NCBI GenBank assembly: GCA_965214205.1
Contig: OZ243941.1
Location: 1,798,001-1,862,000 of the forward strand
Origin: G963663315 sp965214205
Lineage (GTDB): Bacteria > Pseudomonadota > Gammaproteobacteria > Arenicellales > Poriferihabitantaceae
Reading direction: 5' to 3'
DNA: 64,000 bases
Both the position numbers and the translations under genes were made by a program. Positions 28,028-36,785 of this stretch are shown piece by piece (position 1 is the first letter of the stretch; every line of letters starts with the position of its first letter). The notes under the pieces were generated by a model. It was not told the origin of the DNA and ran no database searches. It saw only the letters and a program-made list of their open reading frames with translations.

Positions 28028-28497
28028 TCAGAATAGGCACAGGTTATGATGTTCATGCCCTGACGAAGGGGCGCAAATTGATATTGGGCGGAGTTGAAAT
28101 AGAATGGTCGATGGGACTGGACGGGCATTCGGACGCGGATGTGCTGCTTCACGCGATTTGCGACGCGTGTCTGGGAGCCGCTGGCGCCGGAGACCTCGGC
28201 GTTCACTTTCCGCCGGAAGACCAGAAATACAAGGATATCAACAGTCGAGAACTCCTCAGGGAAGTCGTCTCCGGATTACATCAGGAGCGCTGGAGAATCA
28301 GCAATCTGGACTGCACCATCATTGCCGAGAGACCAAAGCTCCGCCCTTTTATCCCGGACATGATCGCGCATATCTCACAAGACCTGGGGGTGAACCGGGA
28401 GCGGGTCAACGTCAAGGCCACCACAACCGAGGGACTCGGTTACATCGGACAGCAAAAAGGGATCGCGGCCCAGGCCGTAGTCCTGATCGAGCGATAA
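28024..28497 (+). CDS. ispF: 2-C-methyl-D-erythritol 2,4-cyclodiphosphate synthase
   Basis: Fifth step of the MEP pathway. 157 aa of normal length, zinc ligands in GYDVHAL and GHSDADVLLHAICDA, and the C-terminal KATTTEGLGYIG motif. The start is a GTG overlapping the ispD stop, so the pair is probably translationally coupled. ftsB and truD, frequent neighbours in gammaproteobacteria, are not present. Confidence 0.96.
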   Translation: MIRIGTGYDVHALTKGRKLILGGVEIEWSMGLDGHSDADVLLHAICDACLGAAGAGDLGVHFPPEDQKYKDINSRELLREVVSGLHQERWRISNLDCTIIAERPKLRPFIPDMIAHISQDLGVNRERVNVKATTTEGLGYIGQQKGIAAQAVVLIER

Positions 28498-28577
28498 CGG
28501 ACTGTTAATTCAGGCGGCGGATCGTCTATTCAGGCCGCGGGCCGCTCATCCAGGCCACAGACTGTCCATTCAGACAG
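28498..28577. repeat. Four imperfect 20-bp tandem repeats
   Basis: Four head-to-tail units of 20 bp start right after the ispF stop: units at 28498, 28518, 28538 and 28558. A rough consensus is CGGRCYGTCYATTCAGGCCG; the ATTCAGG or ATCCAGG core is kept in three units and ATTCAGA in the last. The array lies between the convergent ends of ispF and the HIT gene. There are no spacers, so it is not a CRISPR. Confidence 0.75.
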
Positions 28578-28591
28578 CGCCCGGAATATCA

Positions 28592-28948
28592 CTACCCGGA
28601 TTTCGACAGCATTCTCCCCAGCGGTCGGCCGCCAAGCAGGTGCATATGAAGATGGTAGACTTCCTGCCCGCCATGCTGACCGCAGTTGATCAGCAACCGA
28701 TAGCCATTCGCGGCGATGCCTTCCTCCTGGGCCAGGTTACGCGCCACGACGAATAAATGCCCCAGCACGGCTTCGTCCTCTTCTGAAACCTCATTGACCG
28801 AAGGAATCGGTTTGTTCGGGACAATCAGGACATGAGTCGGCGCCTGCGGGTGAATATCACGAAACGCGGTAGCCCGGTCATCCTGATAGAGAACATCCGC
28901 CGGAATTTCATGGTTGATTATCTTGGTGAACAGGGTGTCTTCAGTCAT
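28592..28948 (-). CDS. HIT-family nucleotide hydrolase, HinT-like
   Basis: Histidine triad protein expected to hydrolyse adenosine phosphoramidates. From ATG 28948 the protein is 118 aa, the size of E. coli HinT. It starts TLFTKIINHEIPADVLYQDD and ends with the triad YHLHMHLLGGRPLG. A TTG at 28990 overlapping the chaC stop would add 14 residues not found in the family. It is the last gene of a gdhB-chaC-HIT minus-strand unit. Confidence 0.93.
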   Translation of the reverse strand: MTEDTLFTKIINHEIPADVLYQDDRATAFRDIHPQAPTHVLIVPNKPIPSVNEVSEEDEAVLGHLFVVARNLAQEEGIAANGYRLLINCGQHGGQEVYHLHMHLLGGRPLGRMLSKSG

Positions 28949-28986
28949 GGTGATTTTGCCAGGGTTGAGGTTGAAGGCCGCGCCCG

Positions 28987-29547
28987 TCAAGCCGACGAGA
29001 GCGTATCGGCAATCTGGTGGAGGTCAGAATCCCGAATCCCCATCGAGTCCAGATGCGCGACAGTGTTGATTATATAATCAATGTTGGTTCCATTGGGACC
29101 GATGGCCTGTTTTACAACCTGTACGGTTTGCTCCAGCGACATTTCGGGCGCGAACTGGGGATGCTCCGTTTGGGAAATAAAGGTCAGGGCTGTGACCACC
29201 CGATTGTCTTCGAGATAAGCCGGCTTGATGACAGGCTGATAAGCGTCCGTGATCATTTCCCGTTCGTAGAGATAATCCAGTTGCGGGTTCCGGTTTTCAT
29301 CATGAAGGCGGAAAACCACGCCACTGCAGGACCCCCCGGCCGCCAATCCAAGCACCAGTCCGGGCCTTTCCGGGGTTCCCCGGTACTTCTGCGACCACAG
29401 ACAGAGCCTGCGATGAAACCCGAAAATACGGGCCGGTCGGGATTCCTCGTAAGAAAATCCAGGGTTCCACATCAACGAGCCATAGCCGAACACCCACAAG
29501 TCATGATCCGGCAGTTCGATATTGGCGTTGGTGAAATGGTTTTTCAT
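28987..29547 (-). CDS. chaC: ChaC-like gamma-glutamylcyclotransferase
   Basis: Predicted to cleave glutathione to 5-oxoproline and Cys-Gly. 186 aa with the family's FGYGSLMWNPGF near the N-terminus and the catalytic glutamate in YLYEREMITDAY. ATG 29547 is 10 bases past the gdhB stop; an in-frame TTG lies one codon earlier. Its place behind a glutamate dehydrogenase suggests linked glutathione and glutamate breakdown, which is inference from context. Confidence 0.9.
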   Translation of the reverse strand: MKNHFTNANIELPDHDLWVFGYGSLMWNPGFSYEESRPARIFGFHRRLCLWSQKYRGTPERPGLVLGLAAGGSCSGVVFRLHDENRNPQLDYLYEREMITDAYQPVIKPAYLEDNRVVTALTFISQTEHPQFAPEMSLEQTVQVVKQAIGPNGTNIDYIINTVAHLDSMGIRDSDLHQIADTLSSA

Positions 29548-29557
29548 CAAATAACCG

Positions 29558-32500
29558 TCATTTGAACTGACCCAGTTCGCTGACCAGGACTGAAAGCATT
29601 GAGATGTCTATCTCGGTTTCTTTTTTCAGATCTTCTGTCATTGTTTTCAGTTTCCTGATCTCACTCCGGTTTTTCTCCTGCCAGTTGGACAGCGCAGTCT
29701 CCGGGTTATCGGTGGGGGATTGTCTGCTGATGATGGAGGCGATATCCGATTGATGGTTACGCAGGTCGGTGGATAGACTGAATTTGGATCGCTCGTGCCA
29801 GATATTGTCGACTTTCAGGATCGCGATACGATTCTGCAGCCAGGACAAGCCCAGACTGTGGATCATTCCAAAGTAGATTTTGCCGATGAATTCCACCGGC
29901 TGCCCGGATTCCAACGCGATCTGTATGATGTCGAGGCCATTACCCAGCGTCACGCGAGCAGAAATCTGGTGAGCCAGATTATCGGGTAGCCCTTTATCAA
30001 TCAGATTGCCAAGGGTGATCCGGTATCGGTTGTCTTTGCTGCCGACCACCGCTGCGGTATTGTTTGTCAGCGTGTTGAATCCATTCTTGAATCGATTGAC
30101 CAGAGCATCAATATCAGTCGATGATGGCAGGTTCCTCAGCAACCAGATTACAGAAGATTCAATAGCATACGTTAAATAGTTAAAACACTGCATTTGTGTG
30201 TCTGCATCCACCTTGTTATCCAGCCCCTGAATTTCTGCGAACAGTCTACGGCTGTCGGTGATGTCCCTGACTGCGATGTAACAGGCGGTAATCCGGTCGG
30301 TCGCGGCGCCGGTCAGGTTGGCCAGATTCAGATGGAATGTGATGCCCATGGAACCGACCAGATCATTGGTGATTTGGGTGGAAATAATTTCCCGTTTGAG
30401 GCGGTGTTGCTGGATTTGACCGTGATATCTTTCGCTGAGCAGCGAGGGGAAGTACTGTATGATCTCACTCTCAAGATAAGCTGCGTCCGGCAAATCCGAA
30501 TCAAGCAAGGTCTGGTAAAGATCCATTTTGCTGTAGGAAAGCAATACCGCGAGTTCGGGTCGGGTGAGGTAGCTTCCGGTTTCAAAGCGATTGCTCAGAG
30601 TGGCTTCATCGGGCAGAAACTCAAGCGTCCGATTCAACAGTCCCTTGTCTTCCAGCGCCTGGATCGCCCGCATCTGTTCTGGCATGAGTCCAGCCCGGAA
30701 GGAGGTTTCCAGACTCAGAACCTGGGTTTGCAGGTAGTTGTTGGCCAATACCAGATCAGCGACCTTATCTTCCATTTGTGCGAGCAGGGTATTGCGCTCG
30801 GATACGGTGAGATTGCCTTTTTGCATCTCCGCATTCAACAGGATTTTTATGTTTACCTCATGATCGGACGTGTCTACCCCGGCTGAGTTGTCGATTGCGT
30901 CGGTGTAGCACAAACCCCCATTGAGGCTGAATTCTATTCTGGCCAGCTGGGTCATACCCAGATTTCCACCTTCTCCAATGACTTTGCAGCGTAACTCGGA
31001 TGCGTCGACACGCAGGCTGTCATTATTCCTGTCCTGGGCATCACTATGCGATTCAGCAGTGGATTTGATGTATGTGCCGATACCTCCGTTCCATAACAAC
31101 TCGACTTCGGCTTTTAGAATCAGGTTGATCAGGTCATCGGGCGCCCAGGAGTCCTGAGTTGCGCCCAGAGCCTTTTTTGCCTGATCGGACAGGGTGATTG
31201 ACTTTTCACTTCTGGAAAATATCCCGCCTCCCGCCGAAATCAGGCTTTGGTCATAGTCAGCCCAGGATGATCGGGGCAAATCGAACAATCGTCTACGCTC
31301 CTGATAACTGGATTCAGGGTCAGGATCAGGGTCAATGAATATGTGTTGATGGTTAAATGCCGCGACCAGTCTGATCTGTGTCGAAAGCAGCATGCCATTG
31401 CCAAATACATCACCGGCCATATCCCCGATACCGGCTACCGTAAATGGGCTGGACTGAATATCCTTGCCCAGTTCCCGAAAGTGTCTTTTTACCGATTCCC
31501 AAGCCCCTCTTGCGGTGATGCCCATTTTTTTGTGGTCATATCCCGCTGACCCACCGGAAGCGAACGCATCACCAAGCCAGAAACCGTATTGTTCAGCAAT
31601 TCCGTTGGCAATGTCGGAAAATGTGGCGGTGCCCTTGTCGGCTGCGACTACCAGGTAGGGATCGTCTCCATCCAGCCGCACCACATTGTCAGGCGGAATA
31701 ATTTCTGTCCCGGCCAGATTGTCTGTAACGTCAAGCAGGCTTTTGATATATATCTCGTAGCAACTGATCACTTCCTGCAGGGTTTTCCCGGGTTCTGTCT
31801 TGTGGAGTTGCTTGGCGACAAATCCGCCTTTGGAGCCGACCGGTACGATTACCGCGTTTTTCACCCGTTGCGCCTTCACCAGACCGAGAACTTCTGTTCT
31901 GAAATCTTCCGGCCGCTCGGACCAGCGCAGGCCGCCACGCGCCACCTTGCCGCCGCGCAGATGGACCCCCTCGACCCGCGGCGAGTATACGAATATTTCA
32001 TATTCAGGAGCCGGTTCGGGGATGCGGGGGATGGTGCGGGAACTCAGTTTGAATGAAATATAGCTTTTGGGCTCACCGTTCGCGTCGCTCTGGAAGTAGT
32101 TGGTTCTCTGGGTTGCGGCGACCACATCGAGCAACGCCCGGATAATTCTCTCTTCGTCCAGTGTGCTGACTCCTTCCAGCAGTTCCTTGATTTCAGCGTT
32201 CAGGCCTTCCAGACTGCCGTTCCCGGACCCGGCATGACCGGGGCTGAATTTCTCTTTGAATAATCGGGTTACACAGACGGCCAATTGAGGATTATGGATT
32301 AACGCTTCGATAATATAGTGTTCGCTGTATCTTAATCTGATTTGTTTCAGATAGCGGTAATACGCGCGGATCATGCTGATTTCACGCCAGTTCAATCCCG
32401 CGAGAAGGGTCAAATGATTGAATCCGTCATTCTCGACCCAGCCGGTCCAGCATTGAATGAATGTGGATTCGAAGCGACCGGTATCGATTTCCGGATCAAA

Positions 32501-34411
32501 CTCGATTCCATCCATTCGCGAAATCTCGAAATCCAGTATCCTGAACTCTTCCCCACTGGTTTTCCGGATGCTATAGGGACGCCCGCTGTGTATGATGGTT
32601 CCCATGTTTTCAAGGATCGGCAGGATATCCGATAAGGCGGTCGAGCTTTGGCGGAAGTACAGTTTGAAACTGGCCCGTTTCCTACTGTCCGCTCCGGCGT
32701 TTTGCCGTGTCACCGGACTCAGGGTCGCCTGGATGCCCGATTCGGGAATCCGCTCCAGTATCTGTATGTCGAGAACGGCCTGATCAACCGGGTAATCGTG
32801 TTGATACGCGCTGGAAAATCCGTCCCGGTAATCCTCCAGACAGGCCGTCGCCCGGATCGGATCAAGCCCGGTTTTCAGGCTTTCAAACAGTTTCTCGTTC
32901 CAGCCCCTGGCCAGATGCTGGATTTCTCTTTCCAGGGTCTGCTGATCGGCGGGCAGGTCGAGCGCCGCCGGGTCTTCGGGGGCTGTATGCAGAATAAGAT
33001 GAATCCGGGTGAGAATGGAGGTCGAGAAATAAACGTCGAATTCGACTTCCTGTGCATTGACCCGTTCGGCCAGATAATCCTGTATGGCGATTCTCAGTCT
33101 GGTATCGAATAAATCCTTCGGCACGTATACCAGACAGGAATAAAAATGACCGCAGATATTCCTGTGAATATATAACCGGGTTTTTCTTCTTTCCTGATTC
33201 AGTAACGTCAGCCCCAGAGAACAGAGCTGCTGTAATTCCATGTGAAACAGCTTGTCTCTCGGCAGTGTTTCAAGAATATTGCGTAACTCCTTGTAGGAAT
33301 GTCCATTTTTACGCAATGTGCTGGCAGTCAGGACATGACTCGCCTTTTTGCGAATATGCGGAATATCCGAGGTCGGCAGAACTGCGGTGGAGCCAGCGAG
33401 AAACCCCAGAAAACAACTTATTCTCACGTTCGACACCGGGTTGCCGGAATCAGGAGCGCACGGTTCCTGTCTGACCAGAATACAATCCATGTGGCGGTCT
33501 CTGTGGACATTCACCCGGCTCCGTGTTTTTGTGAATACGACCGGAGAATCCTCATGGAATGCGACAGGCGGCAGGGTGTCCTTCATTAGGTCAACCCCGT
33601 TTTCACTGGCGGTGCGTAATACACCGAGCGGTGAAGAGGGGTCCAGTTCAAGCTCGCGGACTTCCCCCGATACAGACAGTTCAAGCTCACAAAACCCGAG
33701 AAACAGGAAATGATCCTCGGTCATCCACTGGAAGAATTCCGGATACTCGGAGAATTCCCGGCCTGAACTGATTGACTTCAGCATTCCGGCTTTTTCGAGA
33801 ACCCGCGCTTTCATCGCTGGCCAGTCTTCGACCACGGTTTCTATATCGCGGAGTGTCCTGCCCAGCAACTGTGCGATCTCCGGATGCTCATTCTCCGGGA
33901 TATGATCGACCAGAAAGTGGATGAACGATTCGATACGAACCTCATTGGCGCCGTCGTTGTTCACCTCGTCCGGAATGTCCTGATTTGAACTGTATCTTCT
34001 GTATCCGGTGGCGATATTTTTGTCGCAGCGGCTGACCCTGAATACGGGATGTATAATTCGATGCGGTGTTTTTCCCAGTCTGTTCAAACAGATACAGAGG
34101 GAATTGATAATGAATGGGAAGTCGTCTGATACGACATAGATAATCGTCTGTGTCGGCCCACTCTCCATCCGGTTGCCATCGGCGTCATTAAAATTCTGTA
34201 GCCGGACAATGGTTTTGCCGGGCTCGCGGACCTCTCCCAGTTGTTGATGCGTCAGCGCGACGCTTCTGAAATCCGCGGCTTTTTCCGTGTGGTAGTCCTG
34301 TCCGGAAAGGCGGTGATAATAGGCCCTCAGATATTCAATCTCCGATGCAGGCGGTGGGGGACTTGAATCGTTCAAGGTCGAAAGCAGGGATTCGGTAACC
34401 GGGTTTTCCAT
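29558..34411 (-). CDS. gdhB: Large NAD-specific glutamate dehydrogenase (about 180 kDa type)
   Basis: Oxidative deamination of glutamate to 2-oxoglutarate. At 1617 aa this is the large L-GDH class, with long N-terminal ACT-like regulatory domains and a C-terminal catalytic domain. The substrate motif region GGLRWSERPEDFRTEV is followed by VGSKGGFVAK, and the nucleotide fold VIGEGGNLGMTQ lies further on. ATG 34411 has a weak GGA eight bases upstream. A good promoter lies at 34439-34466. chaC and a HIT gene follow in the same direction with tight spacing. Confidence 0.95.
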   Translation of the reverse strand: MENPVTESLLSTLNDSSPPPPASEIEYLRAYYHRLSGQDYHTEKAADFRSVALTHQQLGEVREPGKTIVRLQNFNDADGNRMESGPTQTIIYVVSDDFPFIINSLCICLNRLGKTPHRIIHPVFRVSRCDKNIATGYRRYSSNQDIPDEVNNDGANEVRIESFIHFLVDHIPENEHPEIAQLLGRTLRDIETVVEDWPAMKARVLEKAGMLKSISSGREFSEYPEFFQWMTEDHFLFLGFCELELSVSGEVRELELDPSSPLGVLRTASENGVDLMKDTLPPVAFHEDSPVVFTKTRSRVNVHRDRHMDCILVRQEPCAPDSGNPVSNVRISCFLGFLAGSTAVLPTSDIPHIRKKASHVLTASTLRKNGHSYKELRNILETLPRDKLFHMELQQLCSLGLTLLNQERRKTRLYIHRNICGHFYSCLVYVPKDLFDTRLRIAIQDYLAERVNAQEVEFDVYFSTSILTRIHLILHTAPEDPAALDLPADQQTLEREIQHLARGWNEKLFESLKTGLDPIRATACLEDYRDGFSSAYQHDYPVDQAVLDIQILERIPESGIQATLSPVTRQNAGADSRKRASFKLYFRQSSTALSDILPILENMGTIIHSGRPYSIRKTSGEEFRILDFEISRMDGIEFDPEIDTGRFESTFIQCWTGWVENDGFNHLTLLAGLNWREISMIRAYYRYLKQIRLRYSEHYIIEALIHNPQLAVCVTRLFKEKFSPGHAGSGNGSLEGLNAEIKELLEGVSTLDEERIIRALLDVVAATQRTNYFQSDANGEPKSYISFKLSSRTIPRIPEPAPEYEIFVYSPRVEGVHLRGGKVARGGLRWSERPEDFRTEVLGLVKAQRVKNAVIVPVGSKGGFVAKQLHKTEPGKTLQEVISCYEIYIKSLLDVTDNLAGTEIIPPDNVVRLDGDDPYLVVAADKGTATFSDIANGIAEQYGFWLGDAFASGGSAGYDHKKMGITARGAWESVKRHFRELGKDIQSSPFTVAGIGDMAGDVFGNGMLLSTQIRLVAAFNHQHIFIDPDPDPESSYQERRRLFDLPRSSWADYDQSLISAGGGIFSRSEKSITLSDQAKKALGATQDSWAPDDLINLILKAEVELLWNGGIGTYIKSTAESHSDAQDRNNDSLRVDASELRCKVIGEGGNLGMTQLARIEFSLNGGLCYTDAIDNSAGVDTSDHEVNIKILLNAEMQKGNLTVSERNTLLAQMEDKVADLVLANNYLQTQVLSLETSFRAGLMPEQMRAIQALEDKGLLNRTLEFLPDEATLSNRFETGSYLTRPELAVLLSYSKMDLYQTLLDSDLPDAAYLESEIIQYFPSLLSERYHGQIQQHRLKREIISTQITNDLVGSMGITFHLNLANLTGAATDRITACYIAVRDITDSRRLFAEIQGLDNKVDADTQMQCFNYLTYAIESSVIWLLRNLPSSTDIDALVNRFKNGFNTLTNNTAAVVGSKDNRYRITLGNLIDKGLPDNLAHQISARVTLGNGLDIIQIALESGQPVEFIGKIYFGMIHSLGLSWLQNRIAILKVDNIWHERSKFSLSTDLRNHQSDIASIISRQSPTDNPETALSNWQEKNRSEIRKLKTMTEDLKKETEIDISMLSVLVSELGQFK

Positions 34412-34438
34412 TTTTTTATCCAGGAGGAAGTCGTTGAC

Positions 34439-34466
34439 ATATTAGCAGATTGGAACGATTTGCCAA
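34439..34466 (-). promoter_or_regulatory. Putative sigma-70 promoter of the gdhB operon
   Basis: On the minus strand a TTGGCA -35 (34461-34466) is separated by 16 bases from a TAATAT -10 (34439-34444). The predicted transcript start is near 34432, about 20 bases before the gdhB ATG. Both hexamers match the consensus at five or four of six positions. Confidence 0.55.
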
Positions 34467-34634
34467 TTACAAGTTGCCCATTTCCCGGAAATCCGCTCTT
34501 TCTCTCTGGAAACCACGGACGATTGCCCCCGCGCAGCCTGAACAGTATCCTTGTTTTAAGTCTGGAATCATCGGACAATCGGTTGCCGGGCAGATAGCCG
34601 GAAACATTTACCTTAAGGTCCACTTGGCTGATTT

Positions 34635-35429
34635 ATGAATCTCCTTGTCTTTGATATAGAAACCGTTCCCGATGTTGAAAGCGGCCGCCGCTTGTATCAA
34701 TTGAAGGGTTTGTCCGATAACGATGTGGTCAAGGTCATGTCCAGTAAACAGGCGCAAAAAACCGGCAGGTCGGACTTTCTGCCCCTTCATCTGCATCGAG
34801 TTGTGGCTATTTCGACACTGTTATGCACCACACAATCCATTCGGGTCTGGTCGCTGGGGTCATCGGATTCATCGGAGAAAGAAATTATCACCCGGTTTTT
34901 TGACGGAATCGGCCGCTATTCACCCACCCTGGTCAGTTGGAACGGATCCGGCTTTGATTTGCCGGTATTGCATTACCGCTCGCTGCTACACGGGGTTGAC
35001 GCGAGCCGCTACTGGGAAACCGGGGACAGTGAGCGTGAATTCCGCTTCAACAATTACCTGAGCCGATATCATTGGCGGCATATTGATCTGATGGATGTTC
35101 TGGCCGGATTCAATTTGCGGGCCGCGGCGTCGCTGGAATCAATCGCGGTCATGCTGGGTTTCCCGGGAAAGCTCGGAATGAGCGGTGATCAGGTGTGGGA
35201 AACCTTCCGGCAGGGTGATATCGACGGAATACGGAACTATTGCGAGATTGATGTCCTGAACACATTTCTGGTGTATCTGCGCTGGGAATTGACTCGCGGA
35301 ACCCTGGCCGGGGACAGTTATCGCGCCGAATGTGACCGGGTGCGGGCATTTCTGAAGGAGTCGGATGAGGAGCATTTCAGTGAGTTCCTGACCGCTTGGG
35401 AAGCGGGACCGGCTGATACCGCCGTTTGA
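34635..35429 (+). CDS. Predicted 3'-5' exonuclease, PolB-like (DnaQ superfamily)
   Basis: A 264-aa stand-alone exonuclease domain. The DEDDy residues are visible: VFDIET (ExoI) at residues 5-10, LVSWNGSGFDLPVL (ExoII), and NYCEIDVLNTF (ExoIII with Tyr and Asp). The substrate is not known from sequence. Its stop is one base from the rlmD ATG, so the two are co-translated. The family is widespread in proteobacteria as a predicted PolB-type proofreading-like nuclease. Confidence 0.85.
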   Translation: MNLLVFDIETVPDVESGRRLYQLKGLSDNDVVKVMSSKQAQKTGRSDFLPLHLHRVVAISTLLCTTQSIRVWSLGSSDSSEKEIITRFFDGIGRYSPTLVSWNGSGFDLPVLHYRSLLHGVDASRYWETGDSEREFRFNNYLSRYHWRHIDLMDVLAGFNLRAAASLESIAVMLGFPGKLGMSGDQVWETFRQGDIDGIRNYCEIDVLNTFLVYLRWELTRGTLAGDSYRAECDRVRAFLKESDEEHFSEFLTAWEAGPADTAV

Positions 35430-35430
35430 T

Positions 35431-36753
35431 ATGACAGCGGTGGGCGCCCTGGTCGAGGATCTGACGCATGATGGCAGCGGAGTAGTTCGGCTTGAAAATC
35501 GGGTTTATTTCGTGGATGGAGTGTTGCCGGGGGAGCTGGTTCGGTTCGAACCGGGGAAAAAACGCCGCGGCAGATCTTCCGGGACTCTGCTGGAAGTGAT
35601 TGAACCGTCTGCAGACCGGGTGGTTCCGGAGTGCGGGTATTTCGGGATATGCGGCGGTTGTGTCATGCAGCATCTGAACGGGCCGGCCCAGGCCCGCTAC
35701 AAGGAAAAAATCCTGTTCGATAATCTTTCCAGGATCGGCCGGGTTTCTCCACGGGCGCGGATGCCAATGATTCAGGGACCGACCAGCCATTACCGGCGCA
35801 AAGCCAGGCTGGGCGTCAAATTTGTCTCCAAAAAAGGCGGTGTCCTGGTCGGATTTCGGGAACGAAAAAGCAGCTTTGTAACGAATCTGCAGAGATGTAT
35901 CACGCTGGACTCCAGAATATCCGGCCTGTTGCCGGACTTGCGCGATCTGGTTTCAGGATTGACCCACAATGATCAGATACCGCAAATCGAAGTGGCCGCC
36001 GGGGATGGCTCCGTCGCCATGATCGTTCGGCATTTGCAGCCGCTTGAGCCGGATGACGAGGCGCTTCTGCAGCGATTTTCCAGCGAATTTTCAGTTGGCG
36101 TGTATGTACAGTCCGGTGGAATGGACACGATCCGGCCACTGTATCCGCCGATACCTGAACCCTTGAGCTACCGGCTGACCGGCCCCGGCGTTACCTTGAA
36201 GTTTTCCCCTTCCGATTTTATTCAGGTCAACGCGTCGATCAATAATCTGATGGTTGACCGGGTGGTGGCGTTGATGGACGCAGGCCCGGATGACTCCATT
36301 CTGGATCTGTTTTGCGGTCTGGGAAATTTCACGCTGCCGCTCGCGCGTTCAGGCGCCTCATTGCTGGGTATTGAAAGCGACCTGCGTCTGGTCAGGCAGG
36401 CCAGAGAAAACGCGCAATCGAACGGCATCGGCAACGCGGATTTTATCGTTGGAGATTTATATGGTGATCAACCCGGACGTCTGATTGAAGCAGGGGGGCA
36501 TCTCGTCCAGGGATTCAACAGGGTATTGCTCGACCCTCCCCGTTCCGGCGCGTTGACGGTGATTACAGAACTGGTCCCGGAGCTGCTTCCCGAGAAAATC
36601 ATCTATGTATCCTGCAATCCGGCCACGTTGGCCCGCGACGCGAATGAGCTGGTCAACAACCAGAATTATGTCCTGACAAGCGCCGGCGCCATCGACATGT
36701 TCCCGCATACCGCCCATGTCGAGTCTATTGCCCTGTTTGAAAAGCCGCGGTAG
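35431..36753 (+). CDS. rlmD: 23S rRNA (uracil(1939)-C(5))-methyltransferase RlmD
   Basis: Methylates U1939 of 23S rRNA using SAM. 440 aa: an N-terminal TRAM domain (about 1-60), an iron-sulfur loop CGYFGICGGCVMQH (about 68-80), then the methyltransferase fold with ILDLFCGLGNFTLPLA and the catalytic VSCNPATLARD near residue 395. E. coli RlmD has four cysteines for a 4Fe-4S cluster; three are in this loop and the fourth is probably the Cys in LQRCITLD. RlmD normally neighbours barA or relA; here it follows an exonuclease. Confidence 0.93.
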   Translation: MTAVGALVEDLTHDGSGVVRLENRVYFVDGVLPGELVRFEPGKKRRGRSSGTLLEVIEPSADRVVPECGYFGICGGCVMQHLNGPAQARYKEKILFDNLSRIGRVSPRARMPMIQGPTSHYRRKARLGVKFVSKKGGVLVGFRERKSSFVTNLQRCITLDSRISGLLPDLRDLVSGLTHNDQIPQIEVAAGDGSVAMIVRHLQPLEPDDEALLQRFSSEFSVGVYVQSGGMDTIRPLYPPIPEPLSYRLTGPGVTLKFSPSDFIQVNASINNLMVDRVVALMDAGPDDSILDLFCGLGNFTLPLARSGASLLGIESDLRLVRQARENAQSNGIGNADFIVGDLYGDQPGRLIEAGGHLVQGFNRVLLDPPRSGALTVITELVPELLPEKIIYVSCNPATLARDANELVNNQNYVLTSAGAIDMFPHTAHVESIALFEKPR

Positions 36754-36785
36754 GGCACCCTGTGCATTGTGGATTTTCGCAACAT

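Noticed and set aside
28498..28577. CRISPR array
   Set aside because: The 20-bp units abut each other with no spacers and diverge among themselves.
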